A stretch of 64,000 bases of DNA from Paucimonas lemoignei (GCA_900475325.1 LS483371.1:1488001-1552000), one strand, 5' to 3'; shown: positions 29,332 to 39,835, numbered from the stretch's first letter. Translations and numbers: made by a program. Notes: a model not told the origin generated them from the sequence alone.

Positions 29332-30441
29332 ATGCACGGCGAGTCTCCGATCAAGCGTCGCGAATCCCGTAAAATCTGGGTCGGCTCCGTGCCTGTGGGC
29401 GGTGATGCACCGATTGCAGTGCAGAGCATGACCAACAGCGATACCAACGACGTCGCGGCCACCGTTGCCCAGATCAATCGTCTGGAAGCGGCCGGGGTGG
29501 ATATCGTTCGGGTATCGGTGCCTGACATGGATGCGGCAGAAGCCTTCGGCCGCATCAAGCAATTGGTCAAAGTGCCGCTGGTTGCCGACATTCACTTCGA
29601 TTACAAGATTGCCTTGCGCGTTGCCGAGCTGGGCGTTGATTGCCTGCGCATCAACCCGGGCAACATCGGTCGCGAAGACCGGGTACGTGCCGTGGTCGAT
29701 GCCGCCCGTGATCGTGGCATCCCGATCCGCATCGGCGTAAACGCCGGCTCGCTGGAAAAGGATCTGCAAAAGAAATACGGCGAACCAACCCCAGCAGCGC
29801 TGGTTGAATCCGCTTTGCGTCACGTCGAACACCTGGAGCGCCTGAATTTCCAGGACTTCAAGGTCAGCGTGAAAGCCTCGGACGTGTTCATGGCCGTCGA
29901 AGCCTATCGCTTGCTGGCCAAGGAAATTGTCCAGCCGCTGCACCTGGGTATTACTGAAGCGGGCGGTTTGCGTTCAGGCACGGTGAAATCTGCCGTCGGC
30001 CTCGGTATGCTGCTCGCCGAAGGAATTGGCGATACTATCCGCATCTCGTTGGCCGCTGACCCGGTTGAAGAGGTGAAGGTCGGTTACGACATCCTCAAAT
30101 CGCTGCGCCTTCGTTCCCGTGGGATCAACTTCATTGCCTGCCCGAGCTGCTCGCGGCAGAACTTCGATGTGGTCAAGACCATGAACGAACTTGAAGGTCG
30201 GCTTGAAGATCTGCTGGTGCCGCTGGACGTCGCGGTGATTGGTTGTGTGGTCAACGGGCCTGGCGAAGCCAAGGAGGCCCATGTCGGCCTCACAGGCGGT
30301 ACGCCAAACCTGATCTATATCGATGGCAAACCGGCGCAGAAGCTGACCAATGAAAATCTTGTGGATGAGCTGGAACGCTTGATCCGCAGGAAAGCGGCCG
30401 AAAAGGTCGAAGCCGACGCAGCAGTCATTGCCCGCGGCTAA
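29332..30441 (+). CDS. ispG: 4-hydroxy-3-methylbut-2-enyl-diphosphate synthase
   Basis: A 369-residue [4Fe-4S] enzyme of the MEP isoprenoid pathway, reducing MEcPP to HMBPP. The TIM-barrel N-terminal part includes [16 protein letters not shown]. Cluster cysteines are in [13 protein letters not shown] and [12 protein letters not shown]. Three bases separate it from rodZ and 22 from hisS, so it is within the pilF-to-bamB transcript. As an Fe-S enzyme it depends on the isc system upstream. Confidence 0.98.
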   Translation: MHGESPIKRRESRKIWVGSVPVGGDAPIAVQSMTNSDTNDVAATVAQINRLEAAGVDIVRVSVPDMDAAEAFGRIKQLVKVPLVADIHFDYKIALRVAELGVDCLRINPGNIGREDRVRAVVDAARDRGIPIRIGVNAGSLEKDLQKKYGEPTPAALVESALRHVEHLERLNFQDFKVSVKASDVFMAVEAYRLLAKEIVQPLHLGITEAGGLRSGTVKSAVGLGMLLAEGIGDTIRISLAADPVEEVKVGYDILKSLRLRSRGINFIACPSCSRQNFDVVKTMNELEGRLEDLLVPLDVAVIGCVVNGPGEAKEAHVGLTGGTPNLIYIDGKPAQKLTNENLVDELERLIRRKAAEKVEADAAVIARG

Positions 30442-30463
30442 CCAGAATTGCTAAGGATTTTTT

Positions 30464-31753
30464 GTGAGTAAGTCTCTGCAAGCCATTCGTGGCATGAACG
30501 ACATCCTGCCCGATCAGACCCCGCTGTGGCGTCATTTCGAAGGGACTGTCTCGCGTCTGCTGGATAACTACGGTTACCGGCAGATTCGTATGCCTATCGT
30601 TGAGTTCACTGATCTGTTCAAACGCTCGATCGGCGAAGTCACTGATATCGTCGAAAAAGAGATGTACACCTTCGAAGACCGCAATGGCGACTCCCTCACG
30701 CTGCGCCCTGAAGGTACTGCCGCTTGTGTGCGTGCAGTTCTCGAGCACGGCATCACCGGTGGCGGTCAGGTCCAGAAACTCTGGTACATCGGCCCGATGT
30801 TCCGCCACGAGCGTCCGCAGAAGGGCCGTTATCGTCAGTTTCATCAGATTGGCGTGGAAGTGTTCAACCTCGACGGCCCGGACATCGACGCCGAGCTGAT
30901 CGTACTCACCTGGCGCCTGTGGGGCCTGCTGGGCATTCGCAACGCGGTCAAGCTCGAGCTGAATAGCCTGGGCACCAGCGAAGCTCGCGCACGCTATCGT
31001 GATGCACTGGTGGAGTTTTTGTCTGCGCGCCTCAGCGAGCTGGATGAAGACAGCCAGCGCCGCCTGAAAACAAACCCTTTGCGCGTGCTCGATACCAAGA
31101 ACCCAGAAACCCAGGCGTTGCTGGTCGATGCTCCCAAGCTGGCTGATTACCTGGACGACGAATCGCGCATCCACTTCGACGGCCTCAAGGCGCGTCTGGA
31201 TGCTGCCGGTATTCCCTACGTCATTAATCCCAAGCTGGTTCGCGGCCTGGATTACTACAGCAAAACCGTATTCGAATGGGTGACCGATCAGTTGGGCTCC
31301 CAAGGCACGGTCTGCGCCGGTGGCCGTTACGACGGTCTAGTGGAGCAGATGGGCGGCAAGCCGACCAGTGGCGTTGGTTTTGCCATGGGCATCGAGCGTC
31401 TGGTGCTGTTGCTGGAAACCCTGGAACAGGTGCCGGAAGAAATCTCCCGTCAGGTCGATGTTTATCTCTGTGCCTTCGGTGAAGCTGCGGAGTTGGCCGC
31501 GTTGGCCCTGACCGAGCGTGTTCGCGATCAGTTGCCCAACCTGCGTCTACAGGTCAATGCCGGCGCTGGCAGTTTCAAGAGTCAGTTCAAGAAGGCCGAC
31601 AAGAGCGGTGCGCTGTTTGCATTGATCCTGGGCGAAGAAGAGCTGGCGCAGCAGATAATAGGCGTCAAACCCCTGCGTGGTCAGGGTGAACAACAAAATA
31701 TTGCCTGGGATGCTCTGTCCGAGCACCTAGCCTCCTGCGTTGTGCAGGGTTGA
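30464..31753 (+). CDS. hisS: Histidyl-tRNA synthetase
   Basis: A 429-residue class II synthetase. Motif 1 lies near [17 protein letters not shown], motif 2 is [20 protein letters not shown], the histidine-specific loop is [15 protein letters not shown] and motif 3 is [18 protein letters not shown]-terminal anticodon-binding domain follows (about 330-429). The start is GTG with AAGGA upstream. Confidence 0.98.
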   Translation: MSKSLQAIRGMNDILPDQTPLWRHFEGTVSRLLDNYGYRQIRMPIVEFTDLFKRSIGEVTDIVEKEMYTFEDRNGDSLTLRPEGTAACVRAVLEHGITGGGQVQKLWYIGPMFRHERPQKGRYRQFHQIGVEVFNLDGPDIDAELIVLTWRLWGLLGIRNAVKLELNSLGTSEARARYRDALVEFLSARLSELDEDSQRRLKTNPLRVLDTKNPETQALLVDAPKLADYLDDESRIHFDGLKARLDAAGIPYVINPKLVRGLDYYSKTVFEWVTDQLGSQGTVCAGGRYDGLVEQMGGKPTSGVGFAMGIERLVLLLETLEQVPEEISRQVDVYLCAFGEAAELAALALTERVRDQLPNLRLQVNAGAGSFKSQFKKADKSGALFALILGEEELAQQIIGVKPLRGQGEQQNIAWDALSEHLASCVVQG

Positions 31754-31792
31754 AGCTGATTAACAGCCGATTTAGCGAATAGGAGTATTGGG

Positions 31793-32434
31793 GTGTCAGG
31801 TACTGAAGATGATGAACTGGCGGCAATGAAGGACTGGTGGCAGCGCAACGGTAAACCCCTGTTGACAGGTGGTTTGCTGGCGTTGGTAGTGGTGCTTGGC
31901 TGGCAGGCCTGGACCAGATACGAAAGCAATCAGTCCCAAGGTGCGTCGGCGCTGTATCAGCAATTGCTGGAAACTGCGCTCACCCCAAGCGGCCAGGCCG
32001 ACACGGCACGCGTTGCCGACATTGCCAACAAGCTCAAGAATGAGTTCGGCGGCACTGCCTACGCCCAGTACGGTAGCCTGTTCGTGGCCAAGGTTGCCGT
32101 GGACAACGGCAAGCTTGATGATGCCGTGGCTGAACTCAAACTGGTGAGTGACAAACCTGCCAGCGACACGCTGGGTGAAATTGCTCGTCAACGTCTGGCT
32201 CGCGTTCTGGCTGCTCAGAATAAAGCTGATGAAGCCCTGAAACTGCTTGCTGGCGATGCCGACAAGTCTTTCCTGGCCAGCCGTGAAGAACTCAAGGGTG
32301 ATCTGCTGGTACAGCTGGGTCGTACCGATGAGGCGCATGCCGCATACCAAAAAGCCAAAACCGCGCTGTCTGAAGAAGCGGCCGTTGGTGGCTTACAAAT
32401 GAAGCTCGACGACTTGGCCAAAGGGGATGCGTGA
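31793..32434 (+). CDS. yfgM: YfgM-family membrane chaperone-associated protein
   Basis: A 213-residue inner-membrane protein with one helix (LLTGGLLALVVVLGWQAW, about 24-41) and a periplasmic TPR-like domain. Family members associate with SecYEG and PpiD and help nascent periplasmic proteins. The acidic N-terminus SGTEDDELAAMKDWWQRNGK is typical. GTG start. It ends one base before the likely bamB start, the standard order hisS-yfgM-bamB. Confidence 0.93.
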   Translation: MSGTEDDELAAMKDWWQRNGKPLLTGGLLALVVVLGWQAWTRYESNQSQGASALYQQLLETALTPSGQADTARVADIANKLKNEFGGTAYAQYGSLFVAKVAVDNGKLDDAVAELKLVSDKPASDTLGEIARQRLARVLAAQNKADEALKLLAGDADKSFLASREELKGDLLVQLGRTDEAHAAYQKAKTALSEEAAVGGLQMKLDDLAKGDA

Positions 32435-32435
32435 C

Positions 32436-33578
32436 GTGATCCGTTGGAAACATGCAGCATTGCTGGCTCTGGCCATTCTGGCCGCGGGTTGCAGCAGCAA
32501 CAGCAAGAAGGAATTGCCTCCAGCGGAACTGACCGACTTCAAAGAAGAAGTCGTGTTGCAGAAGCAGTGGAGCCACTCCATCGGTGATGGTCAGGGCGAA
32601 ACCTACAACATGCTGGTTCCAGCTATCGACGGCGAGCAGATTTTCGCCAGCGACGTAGCGGGTTACATCGTGTCTCTGGATCGCATGACCGGCAAGGTCA
32701 ACTGGGAGAAAGACCTGGAGCTGCCTGTGTCCGGCGCCGTTGGCGTTGGTTACGGCATGCTGATGGTCGGCACTCTCAAGGGTGAAGTGGTTGTCCTGGA
32801 CTCCACCACTGGCGAAGAGAAATGGCGCGCGCGCGTGACCAGTGAAGTCCTGGCTCCGCCAGCGACCAACGGTGACGTGGTTGTCGTCCAGACTCAGGAC
32901 GACCGTGTCATCGGTTTCGACGCCGCGACCGGCAACCAGCGCTGGATCTACGAAAGTACTCCGGCAGTGCTGACCCTGCGTGGCACTGGCGCCCCGATCG
33001 TGACCAACCGCCTTGCAGTGGCTGGCCTGTCGACCGGTAAAGTCGTCGCGCTGGATACGTCCAACGGCGTACCGATCTGGGAGCAGCGCGTCGCTGTACC
33101 TCAAGGTCGCTCGGAGCTGGATCGGGTTGTCGATATCGACGGCGGTCTGTTGCTGTCCGGTGGCACCTTGTACGTCGCCAGCTATCAAGGCCGGGTTGCC
33201 GGTCTGGACCTGGAAAGCGGTCGTGTACTCTGGCAGCGTGATGCGTCGAGCTACTCGGGCGTAGCCCAGGGCTTTGGCAGCGTTTACGCAAGCCTGGCGT
33301 CGGGCACCGTTGAAGGTATCGACGAGCGCTCGTCCACTGCACTGTGGAGCAATGATGCTCTGGCCCGCCGTCAACTTGGCGCGCCGGAAGTCTACTCAAG
33401 CTATGTAGCGGTCGGCGACATGGAAGGCTATCTGCACCTGTTGAGCCAGGTCGATGGTCGTTTCGTGGGTCGCGAGCGTATCGACAGTGATGGCTTGCGC
33501 GCCCGCCCTCTGGTGGTTGGCGACATGATTTATGTCTACGGCAACAGCGGCAAGCTGGAAGCCCTGACGATCAAGTAA
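32436..33578 (+). CDS. bamB: Outer-membrane assembly lipoprotein BamB
   Basis: A 380-residue eight-bladed beta-propeller lipoprotein of the BAM complex that inserts outer-membrane proteins. The signal peptide ends in the lipobox ILAAGCSS. PQQ-like propeller repeats occur throughout (DRMTGKVNWEKDLE, DSTTGEEKWRARV, DAATGNQRWIYES, DLESGRVLWQRDA). The GTG at 32436 has AAAGGGG upstream; an in-frame ATG at 32427 overlapping yfgM is the alternative. Confidence 0.96.
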   Translation: MIRWKHAALLALAILAAGCSSNSKKELPPAELTDFKEEVVLQKQWSHSIGDGQGETYNMLVPAIDGEQIFASDVAGYIVSLDRMTGKVNWEKDLELPVSGAVGVGYGMLMVGTLKGEVVVLDSTTGEEKWRARVTSEVLAPPATNGDVVVVQTQDDRVIGFDAATGNQRWIYESTPAVLTLRGTGAPIVTNRLAVAGLSTGKVVALDTSNGVPIWEQRVAVPQGRSELDRVVDIDGGLLLSGGTLYVASYQGRVAGLDLESGRVLWQRDASSYSGVAQGFGSVYASLASGTVEGIDERSSTALWSNDALARRQLGAPEVYSSYVAVGDMEGYLHLLSQVDGRFVGRERIDSDGLRARPLVVGDMIYVYGNSGKLEALTIK

Positions 33579-33593
33579 TGACTGTCTATGATT

Positions 33594-33663
33594 GAGGCTT
33601 CGGCCTCGTGCAGCACCCTGAGGTGCTGCTCCGAACTCCGGCCGCTGCCCTGCAGCGGCTTTT
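33594..33663 (+). terminator. Three tandem hairpins between bamB and der
   Basis: GAGGC-TTCG-GCCTC (UUCG tetraloop), GCAGCACC-CTGA-GGTGCTGC and GCCGCTG-CCCTG-CAGCGGC follow one another. Only the last is followed by TTTT, so it is the likely partial terminator; the others may block exonucleases. Confidence 0.7.
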
Positions 33664-33695
33664 GTATTTTCTGAAATAACGAAGTGGAGAGCCGC

Positions 33696-35168
33696 ATGGT
33701 TCCCGTAATCGCCCTGGTGGGTCGACCGAACGTCGGCAAGTCCACCTTGTTCAACCGCCTGACCAGGACTCGCGACGCTATCGTCGGCGATCTGTCCGGT
33801 CTGACCCGTGATCGCCAATACGGTGAGGCCAAGTGGCAAGGGCGTTCCTATATTCTGATCGACACCGGTGGTATCTCCGGTGACGAACACGGCATGGATG
33901 AAAAGATGGCCGAGCAGTCCCTGCTTGCCATCGAAGAAGCGGACGTTGTTCTGTTCCTCTGTGACGCCCGCGCAGGCTTTACCGCTGCTGACCAGATGAT
34001 CGGCGAGCACTTGCGCAAGCGTGGCAAGCGTTCCTATGTGGTCGCCAACAAGGTCGACAACATCGACCCGGAAATGGCCCGCGCCGAGTTCTCGCCACTG
34101 GGTATGGGTGATGCCATCCCGGTTGCCGGTGCTCATGGTCGCGGCATCAGCCAGATGCTGGAAATCGCCCTGAGCCAATTCCCCAAGGATGAAGGCGAAG
34201 ACGAAGAAGAAGGCGAGCCGGAAGTGGTCGCTGAAGGTCAGGAAGCCAAGCGCATCCCAGGCCCGAGCGAAAAAGACGGTATCAAGATCGCCATCATTGG
34301 TCGTCCGAACGTCGGCAAGTCGACACTGGTCAACCGGATGCTCGGCGAAGACCGTGTCATCGTGTATGACGAGCCTGGCACGACACGCGACAGTATCTAC
34401 ATCCCGTTCGAGCGTAACGACGAGAAGTACACGCTGATCGACACCGCCGGTGTGCGCAAGCGCGGCAAGATCCACGAAGAAGTTGAAAAGTTCTCCGTGG
34501 TCAAAACCCTGCAGGCCATCAAAGACGCCAACGTGGTGATCTTCGTGATGGACGCCCGCGAGGGCGTTGTGGATCACGACTTGAACCTGCTGGGCTTTGC
34601 CCTGGAGTCAGGCCGCGCTTTGGTGATCGCCCTGAACAAGTGGGACGGCATGGTTCCGAGCGAGCGCGACTTCGTGAAGACCGAGCTTGAACGTCGGTTG
34701 TTCTTCGTCGACTTCGCGGACATTCACTTCATCTCGGCGCTGCACGGCACTGGCGTGGGCAACCTGTACCAGTCGGTGCAGAACTCGTTCAAGTCGGCGG
34801 TCACCCGCTGGCCAACCAGCCGTCTGACGCAGATTCTCGAAGATGCGGTCAGCGAGCACGCGCCACCGATGGTGGGCAGTCGTCGTATCAAACTGCGTTA
34901 CGCTCACTTGGGTGGTGCCAACCCGCCGTTGATCGTGATCCACGGTAACCAGGTCGAGAAAGTACCGAAGTCGTACGTCCGCTACCTGGAAAACACCTAC
35001 CGTCGCGTGCTGAAACTGGTCGGTACTCCGATCCGTATCGAGTTCAAAGGCGGCGAGAACCCTTACGAGGGTAACAAGAACACGCTGACTGACCGTCAGG
35101 TCAACAAGAAGCGTCGGATGATGTCGCACCACAAGAAAGCCGACAAGAAGCGCAGAGACAAGCGCTGA
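33696..35168 (+). CDS. der: Ribosome-assembly GTPase Der (EngA)
   Basis: A 490-residue protein with two tandem GTPase domains and a C-terminal KH-like domain, needed for 50S subunit maturation. The Walker A motif GRPNVGKST occurs twice (near residues 9 and 208); matching G3 motifs are DTGG and DTAG. An acidic linker ([14 protein letters not shown], about 168-181) joins the domains. The Lys/Arg-rich tail ends [11 protein letters not shown]. The ATG at 33696 follows GGAG; a GTG four codons earlier is less likely. Confidence 0.98.
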   Translation: MVPVIALVGRPNVGKSTLFNRLTRTRDAIVGDLSGLTRDRQYGEAKWQGRSYILIDTGGISGDEHGMDEKMAEQSLLAIEEADVVLFLCDARAGFTAADQMIGEHLRKRGKRSYVVANKVDNIDPEMARAEFSPLGMGDAIPVAGAHGRGISQMLEIALSQFPKDEGEDEEEGEPEVVAEGQEAKRIPGPSEKDGIKIAIIGRPNVGKSTLVNRMLGEDRVIVYDEPGTTRDSIYIPFERNDEKYTLIDTAGVRKRGKIHEEVEKFSVVKTLQAIKDANVVIFVMDAREGVVDHDLNLLGFALESGRALVIALNKWDGMVPSERDFVKTELERRLFFVDFADIHFISALHGTGVGNLYQSVQNSFKSAVTRWPTSRLTQILEDAVSEHAPPMVGSRRIKLRYAHLGGANPPLIVIHGNQVEKVPKSYVRYLENTYRRVLKLVGTPIRIEFKGGENPYEGNKNTLTDRQVNKKRRMMSHHKKADKKRRDKR

Positions 35169-35194
35169 TAGGGCTATCAATCCTGTCCCTGACC

Positions 35195-35284
35195 TGTAGG
35201 AGCCACCTTGTTGGCGAGGCCGCTTGGCTACCGACGTTTATCAATCGTCTGTACAAACGCCTCGCGAACAAGTTCGCTCCTACA
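35195..35284. repeat. REP pair, TGTAGGAGCCA variant
   Basis: The arms TGTAGGAGCCACCTTGTTGG and CGCGAACAAGTTCGCTCCTA are inverted, and the two arms have diverged. It lies just after der. Confidence 0.75.
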
Positions 35285-35331
35285 GGGGCTCTGTCAGTGG
35301 GTTGTGAATGAATCAGTAAAAGGCTTTCTCC

Positions 35332-35359
35332 AAAAACGGCGCTAATAGCGCCTTTTTTT
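35332..35359 (+). terminator. Terminator downstream of der
   Basis: GGCGCT pairs with AGCGCC around AAT, with an A run before and seven T after. Confidence 0.9.
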
Positions 35360-35432
35360 ATGCGCGTGCTATGGGCTATTCTGCCTGACCCCGTGCCACC
35401 GTGGAGCCGGGTGCACCGCAGGAAAGGGCCCC

Positions 35433-36581
35433 ATGATCGACAGCAAGTTGCCCAACGTTGGCACAACCATTTTTACCGTCATGTCTCAACTGGCTGCCGA
35501 GACTGGCGCAATCAACCTGTCGCAGGGGTTTCCAGACTTCGATGGCCCGCAGGCGCTGCGCGATGCATTGAGCCGCCATGTCGAGCAGGGTCACAACCAG
35601 TATTCGCCAATGACCGGATTGCCGGCGCTACGCCAGCAAGTGGCTGCCAAGATCGCTCACTGCTATGGCCGCCAGGTCAATCCCGATACGGAAGTGACGA
35701 TAACGCCCGGTGCGACCCAGGCGATCTTCTGCGCCATTCAAACGGTCATCCGCCCTGGCGATGAAGTCATCGTCTTCGATCCTTGCTATGACAGCTACGA
35801 GCCCTCGGTCGAGCTGGCTGGGGGGCGCTGCGTCCATGTGCAGCTGGGTCTGGATGACTTTTCGATTGACTGGCAGAAGCTCGGCGATGCCTTGAGCCCG
35901 CGCACGCGCATGATCATCCTCAACAGCCCGCACAACCCCAGCGGCGCCTTGATCAGCCGGGCAGAGCTGGACCAGTTGGCAGCACTGATCGCCGATCGAG
36001 ACATATACCTGGTCAGTGACGAGGTGTACGAGCACCTGGTCTTCGACGGCGTTGAGCATGTCAGCATTCTGGCTCACGAAGAGTTGTACCAGCGCGCCTT
36101 CGTGGTCAGTTCGTTCGGTAAGACCTACCACGTCACAGGCTGGAAAACCGGCTATGTGGTTGCCCCTCCCGCGCTGAGCGCCGAGCTGCGCAAGGTGCAT
36201 CAGTACGTCAGCTTTTGCGGCGTTACGCCTTTGCAGTGGGCGTTGGCAGACTACATGGCCGAGCACCCTGAGCACATCCAAGAGCTGCCCGCGTTCTACC
36301 AGAACAAGCGGGACTTTTTCTGCAATCAGTTGCAAGCGTCCCGCTTCACCTTCACCCCGGTGGGCGGCACCTATTTCCAGCTGGTCGACTATTCGCAGAT
36401 ACGTCCGAACCTCAATGACGTCGACATGGCGTTATGGATGACCCGCGAGCACGGCGTTGCGAGCATTCCGGTCTCGGTGTTCTACCAAAGCCCACCCGAA
36501 GGGCAGCGCATTATCCGGCTGTGTTTCGCCAAACGAGAGGAGACGTTGCGTCAAGCGGCGGAAAAACTATGCGCGATCTGA
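35433..36581 (+). CDS. PLP aminotransferase, probable methionine aminotransferase (YbdL-like)
   Basis: A 382-residue fold-type I aminotransferase. Conserved features include INLSQGFPDFDGP, NQYSPMTGLPALR, NSPHNPSGA (PLP-binding Asn), SDEVYEHLVFDG and the PLP lysine in SSFGKTYHVTGWKTGY. The FPDFDGP and YSPMTG signatures fit the methionine/glutamine transaminase K-like group. It overlaps the next gene, an omega-amidase, by 13 bases. In methionine salvage such a pair transaminates KMTB with glutamine and then hydrolyses the resulting 2-oxoglutaramate, so that role is inferred. Confidence 0.9.
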   Translation: MIDSKLPNVGTTIFTVMSQLAAETGAINLSQGFPDFDGPQALRDALSRHVEQGHNQYSPMTGLPALRQQVAAKIAHCYGRQVNPDTEVTITPGATQAIFCAIQTVIRPGDEVIVFDPCYDSYEPSVELAGGRCVHVQLGLDDFSIDWQKLGDALSPRTRMIILNSPHNPSGALISRAELDQLAALIADRDIYLVSDEVYEHLVFDGVEHVSILAHEELYQRAFVVSSFGKTYHVTGWKTGYVVAPPALSAELRKVHQYVSFCGVTPLQWALADYMAEHPEHIQELPAFYQNKRDFFCNQLQASRFTFTPVGGTYFQLVDYSQIRPNLNDVDMALWMTREHGVASIPVSVFYQSPPEGQRIIRLCFAKREETLRQAAEKLCAI

Positions 36582-37360
36582 CCCCATTACCCAATCTAAA
36601 CGTTGCCTTGGTCCAGACCTCCCTGGCCTGGCATGACCGCCAGGCCAACCTGGAACATTTTGCTCTGTTGCTGGAGCCGGTCAGTGGCGTTGATCTGGTG
36701 ATCCTGCCGGAAATGTTCACTACCGGTTTTTCCATGGCTTCCGAAACCCTGGCCGAACCTGAAAATGGCCCCACCACCCAGTGGATGCTCGCACAAGCCA
36801 AGCGATTGGACGCAGTCGTCACGGGCAGCATTATCGTCAAGGCTGGCGATGGCACGCATCGCAACCGCTTGTTGTGGGCACGGCCGGATGGCGAGGTAAT
36901 GCATTACGACAAACGTCACTTGTTTCGTATGGCGGGTGAGCACGAGCATTTCAGCCCCGGCGAGCGTCAGGTGCAGTTCGAGCTCAAGGGTTGGCGAATC
37001 CGCCCGTTGATCTGCTATGACCTGCGCTTTCCGGTCTGGAGTCGCGACGCGCAACATACAGATCTGCTGCTCTATACCGCCAACTGGCCGGGGGCGCGCC
37101 GTCTGCACTGGAATCGTCTGCTGCCTGCGCGAGCTATCGAAAACCTTTGCTACGTCGCAGCAGTGAACCGCATTGGTACTGATGGCAAAGGCTTTGCCTA
37201 TACCGGCGACAGTCAGGTCCTGGATTTTCAGGGTGAAAGCCTGTTCAGTGCCGGGGAAGCGGACGGGGTGTTTGAGGTGTCGTTGAATGCCGCAGAGCTG
37301 GCGGCATATCGAACCAAGTTCCCGGCTAACCTCGATGCGGACACGTTCGACATTCAATAG
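36569..37360 (+). CDS. Omega-amidase of the nitrilase superfamily (YafV-like)
   Basis: A 263-residue carbon-nitrogen hydrolase with the Glu-Lys-Cys triad: Glu in LVILPEMFTTGFSM, Lys in HYDKRHLFRMAGE and Cys in RPLICYDLRFPVWSR. The FSPG block after the lysine is typical of omega-amidases that hydrolyse 2-oxoglutaramate or 2-oxosuccinamate. The ATG at 36569 lies inside the end of the aminotransferase gene and is translationally coupled to it. Confidence 0.92.
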   Translation: MRDLTPLPNLNVALVQTSLAWHDRQANLEHFALLLEPVSGVDLVILPEMFTTGFSMASETLAEPENGPTTQWMLAQAKRLDAVVTGSIIVKAGDGTHRNRLLWARPDGEVMHYDKRHLFRMAGEHEHFSPGERQVQFELKGWRIRPLICYDLRFPVWSRDAQHTDLLLYTANWPGARRLHWNRLLPARAIENLCYVAAVNRIGTDGKGFAYTGDSQVLDFQGESLFSAGEADGVFEVSLNAAELAAYRTKFPANLDADTFDIQ

Positions 37361-37451
37361 TGTTTCGGTACGTGCATCACGTTTTGACACGCGCTGGGTT
37401 CAGATCTGCGTGATGCGGCCGATAGCGGGTGTACTGAACAGGAGCCTGACG

Positions 37452-37865
37452 ATGATCATCAATATCAATTCCGCGAGTGCTTACTCCCCAGCCCTCACGG
37501 CTGCGACCAAGCCCAAGGACGAGTCGGTTGTTGCGCCGACCAAGTCGGATGAGCCGGTTTCCCTGACCGTGAAAATGTCGGGCGGCGGGGCGGTGGCAGG
37601 TGCGGCTGAGACCTCGAAAGCAACCACTCCAAAGGAGCAGATGATCGAGCAACTCAAGGAGCAGATCGAGCAGGTCCAGAAGCAGTTGCAACAGCAGCAG
37701 GCGCAACTGGCTGCGATCCAGAACAGCAAGGGCTCTGAGCAGGATAAAGCACAGCGAATGATGGCGCTCCAGCAACAGATCGCTGGCACGCTTGCTCAGC
37801 TGACGGCGTTGCAAGGGGCCTTGATGCAGGCCATTACGACGCCATCAGTCGACACAACTGCCTGA
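37452..37865 (+). CDS. FlxA-like coiled-coil protein
   Basis: A 137-residue protein. The N-terminal 60 residues are low-complexity (Ala/Ser/Thr/Pro). A strongly heptad-like, Gln-rich coiled coil follows (about 62-125), with QLKEQIEQVQKQLQQQQAQL. The pattern resembles the FlxA-like family, whose function is poorly known. No signal peptide. GGAG is 7 bases before the ATG. It is a single gene with its own terminator and no flagellar genes nearby. Confidence 0.75.
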   Translation: MIININSASAYSPALTAATKPKDESVVAPTKSDEPVSLTVKMSGGGAVAGAAETSKATTPKEQMIEQLKEQIEQVQKQLQQQQAQLAAIQNSKGSEQDKAQRMMALQQQIAGTLAQLTALQGALMQAITTPSVDTTA

Positions 37866-37878
37866 TAGCCTCTGAATT

Positions 37879-37915
37879 AAAAAGGCCCTGAAGTTCTCAC
37901 TTCAGGGCCTTTTTT
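37879..37915. terminator. Bidirectional terminator between the FlxA-like gene and leuA
   Basis: AAAAAGGCCCTGAA pairs with TTCAGGGCCTTTTT. The A/T flanks allow use by both convergent genes. Confidence 0.93.
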
Positions 37916-37927
37916 GTGGGTACCGTC

Positions 37928-37996
37928 TGTAGGTGCTGCCAAAGCTGCGAGAGCGGTTGGTCTGATGCTCCGCCATTCGCAGCCTGCTGGGAGCCC
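37928..37996. repeat. Degenerate REP pair, TGTAGGAGC family
   Basis: The left arm TGTAGGTGCTGCCAAAGCTG and right arm TTCGCAGCCTGCTGGGAGCC are inverted with mismatches. It directly abuts the leuA stop codon. Confidence 0.7.
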
Positions 37997-39667
37997 TTAC
38001 GCGGCTTTTGCTTCAGCCTGGCTCAGGGAGCGGTTCAGTGCACTGAACAATGCCTTGAAGCTGGCGGTGGTGATGTTCTCATCGACGCCCACGCCGTGTA
38101 CCGCTCGATCACCGTTCACACGCAGCTCGATGTAGGCAGCGGCTTTGGCCGTGGTGCCTGCGCCAATGGCGTGTTCGTTGTAATCCATGATTTCCACGCC
38201 AACCGGCAAACTGGACACCAGCGCTTCCAGTGCGCCGTTGCCTTTGCCTTTCCAGCGCTGGGTTTCATCGTTGACGCTGACTTCAGCGTCCACTGCGCTG
38301 GTGTTGTTCTCTTCCTGCAAGCGATGGCTGATCAGTGCATAAGGCTTGTTGGCCTGCAGATACTCAGCCTTGAACAGCGAGTAGATCTGCTGGGCGGTCA
38401 TTTCCAGGCCAAGACGATCGGTCTCGCCCTGAACCACCTGGCTGAACTCGATCTGCATGCGACGCGGCAGGGAGATGCCGTATTCCTGTTCCAGCAGATA
38501 GGCGATGCCGCCTTTGCCGGACTGGCTGTTGACGCGAATCACTGCTTCGTAGCTGCGGCCGATATCCGCCGGGTCGATCGGCAGGTAAGGGACTTCCCAC
38601 AAGGCGCCATCTTTCTGCTGAGTGAAGCCCTTGCGAATGGCGTCCTGGTGGGAACCGGAGAATGCGGTGTGGACCAGGTCGCCAACGTAAGGGGCGCGTG
38701 GGTGAACCGGGATCTGGTTGCACTCCTCAACGACTTTGCGCACGCCGTCGATGTCCGAGAAATCCAGACCCGGGTTAATGCCCTGGGTGTAGATGTTCAG
38801 GGCCACGGTGACCAGGTCAACGTTACCGGTGCGCTCGCCATTGCCAAACAGGCAGCCCTCAACGCGATCCGCGCCCGCCATCAAGCCCAGCTCGGTCGCG
38901 GCGACGCCGGTGCCACGGTCGTTATGGGTGTGCAGGCTGATGATCACGCTGTCGCGACGGTTGATATTGCGGCAGAACCATTCGATCTGGTCGGCGTAGA
39001 TATTCGGCGTGGCCACTTCAACCGTAGCGGGCAGGTTGAGGATCACTTTGTTTTCCGGCGTTGCGTTCCAGACTTCAATGACCGCATCGCACACTTCCTT
39101 GGAGAACTCCAGCTCAGTGGCGCTGAAGGTTTCCGGGGAGTATTCGAATGTCCACTGGGTTTCTGGCTGCTGAGCGGCGTACTTCACGAACAGCTTGGCC
39201 GCGCTCACGGCGATCTCTTTTACGCCAGCCTTGTCCTGATTGAACACAATGCGGCGAAACGAAGGGCTGGTGGCGTTGTACAAGTGAACAATGGCTTTCT
39301 TCGCCCCACGCAGGGATTCGAAGGTGCGGGCGATCAGGTCTTCACGGCCCTGGGTCAGCACTTGAATAGTGGTGTCGTCCGGGATGTGGCCGTCTTCGAT
39401 CAGCGTGCGGACGAAGTCGAAGTCGGTCTGCGAGGCGGCCGGGAAAGAAGCTTCGATTTCCTTGACGCCGACGCTGACCAGAGTCTTCCAGAAGCGCAGC
39501 TTTTTGACCGCATCCATAGGCTCGATCAGGGATTGGTTACCGTCGCGAAGGTCGGAACTGCACCAGATCGGCGCCGCAGTAATGGTCTTGGAAGGCCAGG
39601 TGCGGTCAGGCAGATCGATGGTCGGAAACGCGCGGTACTTGGTCGATGGATCTTTGAGCATGGTCAT
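37997..39667 (-). CDS. leuA: 2-isopropylmalate synthase
   Basis: A 556-residue LeuA of the longer type, condensing acetyl-CoA with 2-ketoisovalerate in the first committed step of leucine synthesis. Catalytic motifs are [32 protein letters not shown] and [16 protein letters not shown]. The C-terminal allosteric (leucine feedback) domain covers about 430-556. The start at 39667 gives [14 protein letters not shown], the usual N-terminus. A short Leu-rich reading frame 90 bases upstream is a probable leader peptide. Confidence 0.97.
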   Translation of the reverse strand: MTMLKDPSTKYRAFPTIDLPDRTWPSKTITAAPIWCSSDLRDGNQSLIEPMDAVKKLRFWKTLVSVGVKEIEASFPAASQTDFDFVRTLIEDGHIPDDTTIQVLTQGREDLIARTFESLRGAKKAIVHLYNATSPSFRRIVFNQDKAGVKEIAVSAAKLFVKYAAQQPETQWTFEYSPETFSATELEFSKEVCDAVIEVWNATPENKVILNLPATVEVATPNIYADQIEWFCRNINRRDSVIISLHTHNDRGTGVAATELGLMAGADRVEGCLFGNGERTGNVDLVTVALNIYTQGINPGLDFSDIDGVRKVVEECNQIPVHPRAPYVGDLVHTAFSGSHQDAIRKGFTQQKDGALWEVPYLPIDPADIGRSYEAVIRVNSQSGKGGIAYLLEQEYGISLPRRMQIEFSQVVQGETDRLGLEMTAQQIYSLFKAEYLQANKPYALISHRLQEENNTSAVDAEVSVNDETQRWKGKGNGALEALVSSLPVGVEIMDYNEHAIGAGTTAKAAAYIELRVNGDRAVHGVGVDENITTASFKALFSALNRSLSQAEAKAA

Positions 39668-39757
39668 CGGAGCAAATCCTGTAGGTACTTTTATAGTCGT
39701 GGGCCGGAAAAAGGCGGCCAGCCGGTGTAGCAAAAGGCGGGGATGAGGCACATCGGT

Positions 39758-39835
39758 CTAGCTTGGCAGTCGTGCACTGACCAGGCTGAGACAGCGATGT
39801 TGCCGCAACAGAATGAGGGTTTGAGAGGTTTTCAT
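39758..39835 (-). CDS. Probable leuA leader peptide
   Basis: A 25-codon frame upstream of leuA, starting MKTSQTLILLRQ and ending LSLVSARLPS. Six of 25 codons are Leu (LILL and LSLV clusters), the hallmark of a leader for leucine-controlled attenuation or stalling. The ribosome-binding site is weak. It ends 90 bases before the leuA ATG, and the gap contains a GGCCG/CGGCC stem. Together these suggest leucine-tRNA-dependent control of leuA. Confidence 0.55.
   Translation of the reverse strand: MKTSQTLILLRQHRCLSLVSARLPS

Noticed and set aside
37916..39730. 604-codon open frame on the plus strand
   Set aside because: Antisense to leuA, with no domain pattern; a codon-bias shadow.
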